DNA of 64,000 bases from Cupriavidus agavae (lineage in GTDB: Bacteria > Pseudomonadota > Gammaproteobacteria > Burkholderiales > Burkholderiaceae). The position numbers and the translations under genes were made by a program. The first letter of the stretch is position 1; each line of letters begins with the position of its first letter. Under the pieces are notes generated by a model. The model searched no databases. It saw only the letters and a program-made list of their open reading frames with translations, and had not been told where the DNA came from. The stretch covers positions 124,001-188,000 of the forward strand of contig NZ_SGXM01000007.1 in assembly GCF_004217045.1 (NCBI RefSeq). Direction: 5' to 3'. Shown in pieces: positions 7,907 through 20,165 of this stretch.

Positions 7907-8683
7907 TTAGCTGAACATCAGCGCGGTCAGCAGGAAATCCAGCCCGAGCACGGCCAGCGACGCCATCACCACGGTGCGCGTCGTGGCGCGCGATACGCCT
8001 TCAGGTGTCGGATTGGCCTCGAAGCCCTGGTACAGCGCGATGAACGTCACCGCGATGCCAAAAATGAAGCTCTTGATGACCCCGTTCAGCACGTCGGCGC
8101 GCGCATCGACGCCGCCCTGCATCTGCGACCAGAACGCGCCCGCGTCCACGCCGATCATCTGCACGCCCACGAGGTAGCCGCCCAGGATGCCTACCGCACT
8201 GAAGATGGCGGCCAGCACCGGCATGGCGATCACGCCCGCCCAGAAGCGCGGCGCGATCACGCGCTGCAGCGGGTTGACGGCCATCATTTCCATGGCGGTC
8301 AGCTGCTCGCCGGCCTTCATCAGCCCGATCTCGGCCGTCAGCGACGTGCCGGCGCGCCCCGCGAACAGCAGCGCAGACACCACCGGCCCCAGCTCGCGCA
8401 CCAGCGACAGCGCCACCAGCAGCCCCAGCGCCTGCTCGGAGCCGTAGCGGTTCAGCGTGTAGTAGCCCTGCAGCCCCAGCACGAAGCCCACGAACAGGCC
8501 CGACACGGCGATGATCACCAGCGACAGGTTGCCGACGAAGAACACCTGGTCGGTCACCAGCCGGAAACGGCGCAGCAGCGCCGGCGACAGCGCCAGCAAC
8601 TGCAGGAACATGCGTGCACCGCGGCCCAGGCCGCCGACAAACTGGCGCAGCGCGGCGCCGATGGAAACGAACAGGCCGGTCAA
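7907..8683 (-). CDS. mlaE: Lipid ABC transporter permease MlaE
   Basis: Integral inner-membrane permease (258 aa) of the MlaFEDB complex, with several hydrophobic segments and the family signature LVRELGPVVSALLFAGRAGT, plus EIGLMKAGEQLTAMEMMAV. The reading frame opens with TTG at 8683, overlapping the mlaF stop (TTGA). No in-frame ATG upstream gives a better start. It lies 21 bp before mlaD. Confidence 0.94.
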   Translation of the reverse strand: MTGLFVSIGAALRQFVGGLGRGARMFLQLLALSPALLRRFRLVTDQVFFVGNLSLVIIAVSGLFVGFVLGLQGYYTLNRYGSEQALGLLVALSLVRELGPVVSALLFAGRAGTSLTAEIGLMKAGEQLTAMEMMAVNPLQRVIAPRFWAGVIAMPVLAAIFSAVGILGGYLVGVQMIGVDAGAFWSQMQGGVDARADVLNGVIKSFIFGIAVTFIALYQGFEANPTPEGVSRATTRTVVMASLAVLGLDFLLTALMFS

Positions 8684-9531
8684 CGCGAGCCTCCGGCAAG
8701 GAAATCGTCGGCCAGCGTGGGGCCGGCATAGTGGAACGGCACCGGGCCGTCCGCCTCGGCGTGCACGAACTGCCGCACGAACGGATCTTCCGAGCGGCGC
8801 AGGTCCTCGGGCGCGCCCTCGGCCGCAATGCCGCCGTTGGCGATGAAGTAGACGTAATCGGCGATCTGGAACGTCTCCTGCACATCGTGCGAGACGATGA
8901 TCGTGGTGGCGCCCAGCGCGTCGTTCAGGTTGCGGATCAGGTGGGCGGTCAGGCCCAGCGAGATGGGGTCGAGTCCGGCGAACGGCTCGTCATACATCAG
9001 CAGCGACGGATCGAGCGCAATGGCCCGCGCCAGCGCCACGCGCCGCGCCATGCCGCCAGAGATCTGGGCCGGCATCAGGTCACGCGCGCCGCGCAAACCC
9101 ACGGCATTGAGCTTCATCAAGACCAGATCTCGGATCATCGACTCGGGCAGGTCCGCATGCTCGCGCAACGGGAACGCCACGTTGTCGAAGACAGACAGGT
9201 CGGTGAACAGCGCGCCGAACTGGAACAGCATGCCCATCTGGCGGCGCACGGCGTAGAGATCGCGCTGGTCCATCGCGTCGATGTTCTCGCCGTTGAACGT
9301 GACGCGGCCGCGCTGCGGACGCACCATGCCGCCGATCAGCCGCATCACCGTGGTCTTGCCGCAGCCCGATCCGCCCATGACCGCCACGACCTTGCCACGC
9401 GGAAAGCGCATGGAAAGGCCGGAGAGAATGGGCCGCGCGCCATCGGCGTACGCGAAATCGACGTCCGAGAGTTCGACGATGTTCGGGCCGGTGGCAAGGT
9501 GGCCAGCAGGGTTCGGCACGGGAGCGGTCAC
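8680..9531 (-). CDS. mlaF: Lipid ABC transporter ATPase MlaF
   Basis: Cytoplasmic ATPase powering the Mla phospholipid transporter. The reading is 283 aa with Walker A GGSGCGKTT, signature ISGGMARRVALARA, Walker B LLMYDEPFAGLDPIS and switch IIVSHDVQET. The first reading-frame start is a GTG at 9531. The conserved domain begins around PNIVELSDVDFAYADG, so the exact N-terminus is uncertain. It is the first gene of mlaFEDACB and overlaps mlaE by four bases. Confidence 0.93.
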   Translation of the reverse strand: MTAPVPNPAGHLATGPNIVELSDVDFAYADGARPILSGLSMRFPRGKVVAVMGGSGCGKTTVMRLIGGMVRPQRGRVTFNGENIDAMDQRDLYAVRRQMGMLFQFGALFTDLSVFDNVAFPLREHADLPESMIRDLVLMKLNAVGLRGARDLMPAQISGGMARRVALARAIALDPSLLMYDEPFAGLDPISLGLTAHLIRNLNDALGATTIIVSHDVQETFQIADYVYFIANGGIAAEGAPEDLRRSEDPFVRQFVHAEADGPVPFHYAGPTLADDFLAGGSR

Positions 9532-9558
9532 AGGGTCACCGGTTTTGGGCAGGCCGCC

Positions 9559-9564
9559 ATTATA
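9559..9564 (-). promoter_or_regulatory. Candidate -10 box of the mla operon
   Basis: A perfect TATAAT on the minus strand lies 28-33 bp upstream of the mlaF reading-frame start, in the 145-bp gap after the Bug receptor gene. No good -35 hexamer is seen at 17-18 bp, so a weak or activator-assisted promoter is possible. Confidence 0.45.
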
Positions 9565-9676
9565 AGGGCTACTACCTACCGGGCACTGTCCCGTGTGGTG
9601 ATCTCACCATTGCCACAGCGACAACAATGTGTGGAGGGCGCGCCACCCGGCACCTGGCGCCCGCTTGAAGCGCGCG

Positions 9677-10765
9677 TCAGGGCTCGGCGCGCGGCGCGCC
9701 CTGGCGCAGGATGACCTGCCACTGCACCGATTCCGAGCGGATGGCGGTGGCAAAGGCTTCGGGGGAATCGCGCACCGGCGTGAGCCCGGCCGCCAGCAGC
9801 TGCGTCTGGACATCGCGCTCGCTGGTGACATTGTCGAGTTCACCGGCCAGCCGGGCGACGATCGCACGCGGCGTCTTGGCCGGTGCCATCACACCGTACC
9901 AGGCCAGGGCGCCGTAACCGTCGAGACCCGCCTCGGTCAGCGTCGGCACCTGCGGCGCCAACGGCGAACGAAGCGGACCTGCCACGCCGAGCATCTTGAG
10001 TGCACCTGAACGCACATGCGACTGGACGGCGGTCCAGGAGCAGAAACAGGCGCTGATGCGTCCGGCCAGCATCTCCTGCACCACGGCGTTCTCGCCCTTG
10101 GCCTGCACCAGCGGCACCCCGTTCGACCCACCGCGCACCGCGTACTCCGCGTAGAGGTGCGCCGGACTGCCGGGCTGCCCGTAGCCGTAGCTGTACGACG
10201 CCGGGTTCGAGCGCACGGCCGTGGCCCATTGCTGCGAAGTCGTCATCGGCAGGCGTCCGTCGATGACGAGGAACAGCGGCGTGGCGGCCACGCGCGCCAC
10301 GGGCGTGAAGTCGCGCATCACGTCATAAGGCACCGGCTCCAGCCCGGGCTGGATCAGCATGTTGGCCTGATGGAACAGCAGCGTGTGGCCGTCTGAGCTG
10401 GCCTTGGCCACGAGGTCGCCCGCCATCGTGCCCGAGGCGGCCGGGCGGTTGTCCACTTCCACAGGCACGGCCAGCCGCACCTCCAGGCGCTCGGCCAGCA
10501 GGCGCGCGACGGCATCGGCCACGCTGCCGGCCGGGAATGGGACGATCATCCGCAGCGACCGTGCGGGGAACGAAATCTGGCGATTCTGCGATTCCGCGCG
10601 CACGCCTTGCGGAATGCTGGCGAGCTGGGCGAAAGCGGGAGGCTGAGCGAGGACCGCCGTCATGCCACCCAGGCAGACAACAGCACACCCCAGCCACGTG
10701 GCAGCGAGTATTGGCAACTTCGCTTTACCTCGCCAAAGCCGCATCATCTTGCGTACTTCGGGCAT
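9677..10765 (-). CDS. Bug/TctC-family periplasmic solute-binding receptor
   Basis: Extracytoplasmic receptor (362 aa) of the family expanded in Burkholderiales, often paired with tripartite tricarboxylate transporters. The ligand cannot be assigned from sequence. It has an N-terminal hydrophobic segment (LPILAATWLGCAVVCLGG), the domain opening RSLRMIVPFPAGSVADAVAR, and NRPAASGTMAGDLVAKASSDGHTLL split over two conserved blocks. The ATG at 10765 is chosen because GGAGG lies six bases upstream. A longer frame-open start at 10804 lacks this. No TctA/TctB membrane genes are adjacent, so it is an orphan receptor. Confidence 0.88.
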   Translation of the reverse strand: MPEVRKMMRLWRGKAKLPILAATWLGCAVVCLGGMTAVLAQPPAFAQLASIPQGVRAESQNRQISFPARSLRMIVPFPAGSVADAVARLLAERLEVRLAVPVEVDNRPAASGTMAGDLVAKASSDGHTLLFHQANMLIQPGLEPVPYDVMRDFTPVARVAATPLFLVIDGRLPMTTSQQWATAVRSNPASYSYGYGQPGSPAHLYAEYAVRGGSNGVPLVQAKGENAVVQEMLAGRISACFCSWTAVQSHVRSGALKMLGVAGPLRSPLAPQVPTLTEAGLDGYGALAWYGVMAPAKTPRAIVARLAGELDNVTSERDVQTQLLAAGLTPVRDSPEAFATAIRSESVQWQVILRQGAPRAEP

Positions 10766-10928
10766 CAATTTCCTCCGGGCCGCAGCCCACCGCAGCGGCA
10801 CCAAATCGGCTGAAAGGGATTTTCGAGGCAGTTTCTTTAGTTATGTTCTGGGAGAAATTCTAAGAACAATGGCGCGCCGGGCACAGGCACGTAAACGCTC
10901 TCAGGGCGGACCCCAATGTGAGCGCTCG

Positions 10929-10934
10929 TATAAT
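10929..10934 (+). promoter_or_regulatory. -10 box immediately before the GNAT gene
   Basis: A perfect TATAAT ends six bases before the ATG at 10941. If it is used, transcription would begin at or next to the start codon and give a leaderless mRNA. No ribosome-binding site is visible between box and ATG. The -35 position is poor (GCGGAC at 17 bp). The rest of the 175-bp divergent gap toward the Bug gene shows only a weak TTGTTC/CATAAC pair on the minus strand. Confidence 0.45.
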
Positions 10935-10940
10935 CCGTTG

Positions 10941-11459
10941 ATGCTTTCAACGTCAGATTTCACGGTCCGGCCGATGCGCGCCGCCGATCTCCCCGCCGTG
11001 CTCGATATCCAGGCGCAGTGCTATGGCACAGCGCTCGTTGAGACGGCCGGGGCGCTGGCGAGCCGCCTGGACCTCTCCCCCGCCACTTGCTGGATCTCCG
11101 CAGTCCCCGATGGGACGTTGGCCGCCTACCTGTTCACCCATGCCTGGCCCGAGGCGTCGTTGCCGCCGTGGAACGGTACGCTCGCGCGAGATTGGTCCGA
11201 TGGCGAACCGCTGACGTGGTTCGTGCACGACATGGCCGTGGCGCCGATCGGGCGCGGAGCGGGACTGGCGGCGCGGCTATACGAAGCCGCGCGGAAGGTG
11301 GCACTGAGCGATGGCTTGCGCGCTTCGCGGCTGGTCGCCGTGCAGGATGCGGAGGGCTATTGGCGCAGGCTTGGGTACGCGCCAGTGGCGAAGCATTCGC
11401 TTGGGGCGAAGCTGGCGACGTATGGAAAGGGGGCGGTGTTGATGGGGTGTGGGATGTAG
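10941..11459 (+). CDS. GNAT-family N-acetyltransferase
   Basis: Cytoplasmic acetyl-CoA-dependent acetyltransferase of 172 aa; the substrate is unknown. It opens with the GNAT start FTVRPMRAADLPAVLDIQAQ and has the acetyl-CoA-binding motif A region VHDMAVAPIGRGAGLAARLY, with the R-x-x-G-x-A/G pattern. The C-terminal GYWRRLGYAPV matches the last conserved strand. The ATG at 10941 is chosen since the fold begins 7 residues later; longer readings enter the promoter region. It is transcribed alone, divergent from the Bug gene and convergent with gltD. Confidence 0.85.
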   Translation: MLSTSDFTVRPMRAADLPAVLDIQAQCYGTALVETAGALASRLDLSPATCWISAVPDGTLAAYLFTHAWPEASLPPWNGTLARDWSDGEPLTWFVHDMAVAPIGRGAGLAARLYEAARKVALSDGLRASRLVAVQDAEGYWRRLGYAPVAKHSLGAKLATYGKGAVLMGCGM

Positions 11460-11479
11460 CGCCGTGACCCGCTGTCTGG

Positions 11480-11510
11480 CTCCCCTCTCCCGCGAAGTGG
11501 GAGAGGGGAG
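11480..11510. repeat. Perfect 12-bp hairpin between GNAT gene and gltD
   Basis: CTCCCCTCTCCC pairs perfectly with GGGAGAGGGGAG across a 7-nt loop (GCGAAGT). It sits in the 75-bp gap between convergent genes and neither strand has a good T-run after it. This type of C/T-rich hairpin is familiar as a dispersed intergenic repeat in Burkholderiales and Xanthomonadaceae genomes. Here it may act as a bidirectional terminator or mRNA-end stabiliser. Confidence 0.6.
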
Positions 11511-11534
11511 AAAACCGGAGGCACCGGTTGATAC

Positions 11535-13001
11535 TTACCGCGGCAGTTCCGAATACCCCATCAGGAACGCGTCCACCGAGCGGGCGGCCTGGCGGCCTTC
11601 GCGGATGGCCCAGACCACGAGCGACTGGCCACGGCGCACGTCGCCGGCGGCGAAGACCTTCGGCACGTTGGTGTGGTAGGCACGCTCGCCTTCGGTCGAT
11701 GCCTTGGCGTTCTTGCGCGCGTCGGTATCCACGCCGAACGCCTCGAGCACCGAGCCCACCGGGTTCGTGAAGCCCATGGCCAGCAGCACCAGGTCGGCCT
11801 TGAGCACGAACTCGCTGCCCGGCACTTCCTGCATGCGGCCGTCCTTCCACTCCACGCGGCACGCCTTCAGCGCCGTGACCTTGCCGTTCTCGCCGATGAA
11901 TTCCTTGGTGGCTACCGACCAGTCGCGCGAGCAGCCTTCGTCGTGCGACGACGACGTGCGCATCTTGATCGGCCAGTACGGCCACACCAACGGCTTGTTC
12001 TCTTCTTCCGGCGGCTGCGGCAGCAGTTCGAACTGGGTCACGGATACCGCGCCATGGCGATTCGACGTACCCACGCAGTCAGAGCCCGTATCGCCGCCAC
12101 CAATCACGATCACGTGCTTGCCTTCGGCGCGGATCTCGTTGGCGCCGTCGCCAGCCACTTCCTTGTTCTGCGGGATCAGGAACTCCAGCGCGTAATGCAC
12201 GCCGTCCAGGTCGCGGTTCGGCACCGGCAGGTCGCGCGGCACTTCGGAGCCGCCCGCCAGCACCACGGCGTCGAACTGGTCCATCAGCGCCTGTGCCGAG
12301 ACGGTCTCGCGGGCGTAGTTCTTGATACCGGCCGGCAGCTTGTCGCCATCGGTCACCATCACGCCGGTGCGGAACGTCACGCCTTCGGCCTGCATCTGCT
12401 CGATGCGGCGGTCGATCAGGCCCTTCTCCATCTTGAAGTCGGGAATGCCGTAGCGCAGCAGGCCGCCCACGCGGTCGTTCTTCTCGAACACGGTCACGTC
12501 GTGGCCGGCGCGCGCCAGTTGCTGGGCGGCGGCCATGCCGGCCGGGCCCGAGCCCACCACGGCCACGGTCTTGCCAGTCTTGTGCTTCGCCACCTGCGGC
12601 GCGACCCAGCCTTCTTCCCAGGCCTTGTCGATGATGGCGTGCTCGATCGACTTGATGCCCACCGGCAGTTCGTTGATGCCCAGCGTGCAGGCGGCCTCGC
12701 ACGGCGCCGGGCAGATGCGGCCCGTGAACTCGGGGAAGTTGTTGGTCTGGTGCAGCACCTCGATCGCCGACTTCCAGTCCTGGCGGTACACCAGGTCGTT
12801 GAAGTCGGGAATGATGTTGTTGACCGGGCAGCCGTTGTTGCAGAACGGAATCCCGCAGTCCATGCAGCGCGCACCCTGGAGCTTCGCCTCGTTGTCCGAC
12901 AGCGCGAACACGAACTCCTTGTAGTGCTTCACGCGCTTGACTACCGGTTCGTAGCCTTCGTTCTGGCGCGGAAATTCGAGAAAGCCAGTCGCCTTACCCA
13001 T
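11535..13001 (-). CDS. gltD: Glutamate synthase small subunit
   Basis: NADPH-oxidising beta subunit (488 aa) that passes electrons to GltB for glutamate formation from glutamine and 2-oxoglutarate. The N-terminal Fe-S region holds CMDCGIPFC, NGCPV and CPAPCEAAC. The first dinucleotide fold is at VAVVGSGPAGMAAAQQLARA with VGGLLRYGIPDFKMEK, and the second at VIVIGGGDTGSDCVGTS. The C-terminus has GDVRRGQSLVVWAIREGRQA. The length is normal. It follows gltB by about 115 bp on the minus strand, consistent with a gltBD operon. Confidence 0.97.
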   Translation of the reverse strand: MGKATGFLEFPRQNEGYEPVVKRVKHYKEFVFALSDNEAKLQGARCMDCGIPFCNNGCPVNNIIPDFNDLVYRQDWKSAIEVLHQTNNFPEFTGRICPAPCEAACTLGINELPVGIKSIEHAIIDKAWEEGWVAPQVAKHKTGKTVAVVGSGPAGMAAAQQLARAGHDVTVFEKNDRVGGLLRYGIPDFKMEKGLIDRRIEQMQAEGVTFRTGVMVTDGDKLPAGIKNYARETVSAQALMDQFDAVVLAGGSEVPRDLPVPNRDLDGVHYALEFLIPQNKEVAGDGANEIRAEGKHVIVIGGGDTGSDCVGTSNRHGAVSVTQFELLPQPPEEENKPLVWPYWPIKMRTSSSHDEGCSRDWSVATKEFIGENGKVTALKACRVEWKDGRMQEVPGSEFVLKADLVLLAMGFTNPVGSVLEAFGVDTDARKNAKASTEGERAYHTNVPKVFAAGDVRRGQSLVVWAIREGRQAARSVDAFLMGYSELPR

Positions 13002-13117
13002 GTTGCATCCTTGGTCTTGCTTGGCGCGAGGCGGCCGGGCCGGCCTCGCGTGGGGTCAGTATCTTCTCGGCGCCGCGGCCCGTGGCCGGCGGCGCCTCTC
13101 GTCGTGGGGCTGCCCGA

Positions 13118-17890
<4,773 letters not shown>

Positions 17891-18032
17891 GGGCTGAATT
17901 CCGGTGAAGGCTGCGCGGATGGCAAGGGCAGACCGTGGGTGGCTGGATGCGGCCTCTATATTGGGCCTGGCAGGCAGCTCCGCAGCGGCGTACACGAGCG
18001 TGACGCGCCGCACAATGACTGTGGGTGGAGCA

Positions 18033-18061
18033 ACTATAAGAGAATCGCTTCCCGCCCGCAA
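18033..18061 (-). promoter_or_regulatory. Candidate gltB promoter
   Basis: On the minus strand TTGCGG (18056-18061) is separated by 17 bp from TATAGT (18033-18038), about 140 bp before the GTG chosen for gltB. The spacing is ideal and both boxes are near consensus. The TTG that opens the long gltB frame lies inside this promoter, supporting the downstream start. Confidence 0.55.
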
Positions 18062-18066
18062 AATTA

Positions 18067-18165
18067 TTAAATGGGGTCAGAACACATTAAAAATCGCACC
18101 ATTTTCGTAGGGGCTTTTAATGGGGACACATTAAATTTGCGGCTTCATCGCACCATCATGGTGCG
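18067..18165. repeat. Imperfect direct repeats and palindrome at the transposase 3' end
   Basis: Two related units lie side by side. 18067-18102 and 18115-18156 share ATGGGG, ACACATTAAA and TCGCACCAT in the same order, with small insertions between them. The second unit runs into a perfect palindrome, CGCACCAT-C-ATGGTGCG (18149-18165), which overlaps the transposase stop codon. This is the REP-like arrangement expected next to a REP-associated tyrosine transposase. Confidence 0.6.
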
Positions 18166-18934
18166 GCCTGGGCGTCGTCTTGTTCTGCCTTGCTCTCACC
18201 GGCTTTCCTCGGCCGGCCCTTCGGCAGCGGCTGGACGCGTCGGGTGGCATGGCGTTCGAGCTGGGCCATGAACCCTTCGTCGCCAAGCGGCCACCCACTA
18301 TGGGCATGCTTCTGCAGGGTGGCCAAGGTGCGGCCCGACAGCCCCTCACCGGTCAGCGCGCGATAGTTCGACTGGCGCTCGAACGGCGTATTGCCGAGGT
18401 GCCAATACAAGGAGTGATCGCTCACAATCGGGCTGGCTTCGATGCCCGCGTGATGGCGATAGCTACTCCAGCGGTCGTGGTCGACGGACAGGACATCTCC
18501 AGCCCGCACCGCGTTGCCTTCCACATACAGCATGGCAGGCAGCATCCAGGCATTCGGCTCGATCACGGCGGAGCGGAAGCGCCCCTCCCAGAGCGTGCCG
18601 GTGCGGTCGGCCACGCGATTGAAATACCGGGCATAGCGCCGACCCACGGCCTGCATGGTCAGACTCAGCGAATCTACCCCCTTGGGCGTGGCGACCAGAT
18701 GGATATGATTGGGGCGCAAGCCATAGGCATGAATGGCGAGTTCGTGCTCCCGGGCGGCCATGCGCAGGCAGTCGAGGTAGAACAGGTAGTCGTCGATACC
18801 CAGGAAGACCGGCTGACGGTTGTTGCCGCGCTGCAATACCAGCGCGGGCAGATCGGGCGGGGAAAATCGGGGCAGGCGAGCCATGGACAGGACCGGAACG
18901 CTGGGATGCCCCGATCATATCCTGATCTGTCCCC
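18122..18934 (-). mobile_element. REP-associated transposase unit with short inverted ends
   Basis: An 813-bp unit is bounded by inward-reading GGGGACACAT (18122-18131) and, on the other strand, GGGGACAGAT (18925-18934), which match at 9 of 10 positions. It contains one gene, a Y1-type transposase. I see no target-site duplication, as expected for this class. It lies between gltB and dgt without breaking either. The boundaries are my inference from the repeats. Confidence 0.5.
18156..18884 (-). CDS. rayT: REP-associated tyrosine transposase (Y1/IS200-like)
   Basis: Single-strand DNA transposase-like protein of 242 aa. The metal-binding HUH motif is in RPNHIHLVATP, and a candidate catalytic Tyr is in the helix VGRRYARYFNRVADRTGTLW, with WEGRFRSAVIE after it, the usual order for the Y1_Tnp domain. 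The opening PRFSPPDLPALVLQRGNNRQ is typical of the RAYT subfamily, whose proteins handle REP palindromes rather than a self-mobile insertion sequence. It appears intact. The C-terminal basic tail KGRPRKAGESK is common in the group. Confidence 0.88.
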   Translation of the reverse strand: MARLPRFSPPDLPALVLQRGNNRQPVFLGIDDYLFYLDCLRMAAREHELAIHAYGLRPNHIHLVATPKGVDSLSLTMQAVGRRYARYFNRVADRTGTLWEGRFRSAVIEPNAWMLPAMLYVEGNAVRAGDVLSVDHDRWSSYRHHAGIEASPIVSDHSLYWHLGNTPFERQSNYRALTGEGLSGRTLATLQKHAHSGWPLGDEGFMAQLERHATRRVQPLPKGRPRKAGESKAEQDDAQAAP

Positions 18935-18952
18935 TTTTTTGTAGTGGCTGTC

Positions 18953-20110
18953 TCAGTCGCTCTCGCTGACCGCAAAAATCCGCCGGTGTTCTCGGATCGC
19001 ATATCGATCGGTCATGCCAGCGATGTAATGGGCGATCAGCCGAGGCTGGTCGGTACCCTGCCCACTGGCCTGGTACTGCGGCGGCAGCAGGCGCGGGTCC
19101 TGCATGAAGGCGCCGAACAGGTCGGTAATGATGCGCTGCGCCTTGGCCGACATCCGCATGACCAGATAGTGGCGATACAGATGGCGGAACAGGAAGCGCT
19201 TCAAAGCCTGGGCCTCTTCGTGCACTTTTGGGCTGAACGACACGAGTGTGCCAGCCGAGCGCACATCATCGATCGATTTCGGATTGGCGGCCGCGATATT
19301 GCGCCCGGTCGTTTCGATCAGATCAACGATCAGCGTGTTGATCATGCGCCGCACGGTCTCGTTGATGGCGCGGCGCCCATTGATGCCCGGAAACGCCGCG
19401 GCAACCTCGGCCCGGTGGCGCCCCCACATCGGCACCTCGTCAAGCTGCTCCAGCGTCAGCAGCCCCGAGCGCAGGCCATCGTCGATATCGTGGTTGTTGT
19501 AGGCAATTTCATCGGCCAGATTGGCCAGTTGGGCCTCCAGCGACGGCTGGGTGCCTTCAAGGAAGCGGCGCCCCAGCTCGCCCAGCGCGGCGGCGTTGAC
19601 GCGCGAGCAATGCTTCAGGATGCCCTCGCGCGTCTCGAACGTCAGGTTCAGGCCGTTGAAGCCGCCGTAGCGTTCCTCCAGTTCGTCGACGACCAGCAGG
19701 CTCTGCAGGTTGTGTTCGAACCCGCCATGGTTCTTCATGCAGCCGTTCAGCGCATCCTGGCCAGCGTGACCGAACGGCGTATGACCCAGATCATGCGCGA
19801 GCGAAATCGCCTCGACCAGATCCTCGTTGAGCCGCAGGTTGCGCGCGATGGAGCGGGCGATCTGCGCGACTTCCAGGCTGTGCGTGAGCCGGGTGCGGAA
19901 CAGGTCGCCCTCGTGGTTCACGAAGACCTGCGTTTTGTATTCGAGCCGGCGGAAGGCCGTGCTGTGGATCACGCGGTCGCGGTCGCGCTGGAATTCGCTG
20001 CGCGACGACGACGCCGCTTCGGCATGCACCCGCCCGCGCGTGCCGGTGGAATGGGCCGCGTAAGGGGCAAGGTGGAGGTCGAGATTGGCGGTGCTGGGAG
20101 CGGTGGTCAT
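18953..20110 (-). CDS. dgt: Deoxyguanosinetriphosphate triphosphohydrolase-like protein (HD domain)
   Basis: Cytoplasmic dNTP triphosphohydrolase of the HD superfamily (385 aa), which hydrolyses a dNTP to nucleoside and tripolyphosphate. The metal-binding residues appear as RLTHSLEV, then HDLGHTPFGHAGQDAL, then LADEIAYNNHDIDDGLR. The nucleotide-binding opening AFRRLEYKTQVFVNHEGDLF is also clear. Two ATG starts are possible, 20110 and 20155; I chose 20110 because the conserved sequence begins soon after it. It follows aroB closely on the minus strand. Confidence 0.92.
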   Translation of the reverse strand: MTTAPSTANLDLHLAPYAAHSTGTRGRVHAEAASSSRSEFQRDRDRVIHSTAFRRLEYKTQVFVNHEGDLFRTRLTHSLEVAQIARSIARNLRLNEDLVEAISLAHDLGHTPFGHAGQDALNGCMKNHGGFEHNLQSLLVVDELEERYGGFNGLNLTFETREGILKHCSRVNAAALGELGRRFLEGTQPSLEAQLANLADEIAYNNHDIDDGLRSGLLTLEQLDEVPMWGRHRAEVAAAFPGINGRRAINETVRRMINTLIVDLIETTGRNIAAANPKSIDDVRSAGTLVSFSPKVHEEAQALKRFLFRHLYRHYLVMRMSAKAQRIITDLFGAFMQDPRLLPPQYQASGQGTDQPRLIAHYIAGMTDRYAIREHRRIFAVSESD

Positions 20111-20165
20111 GCGGGCAATCCGTGGTTCCGTGGCGGGTTCGGGGTTGCAAGGCATAACCCGTCGC

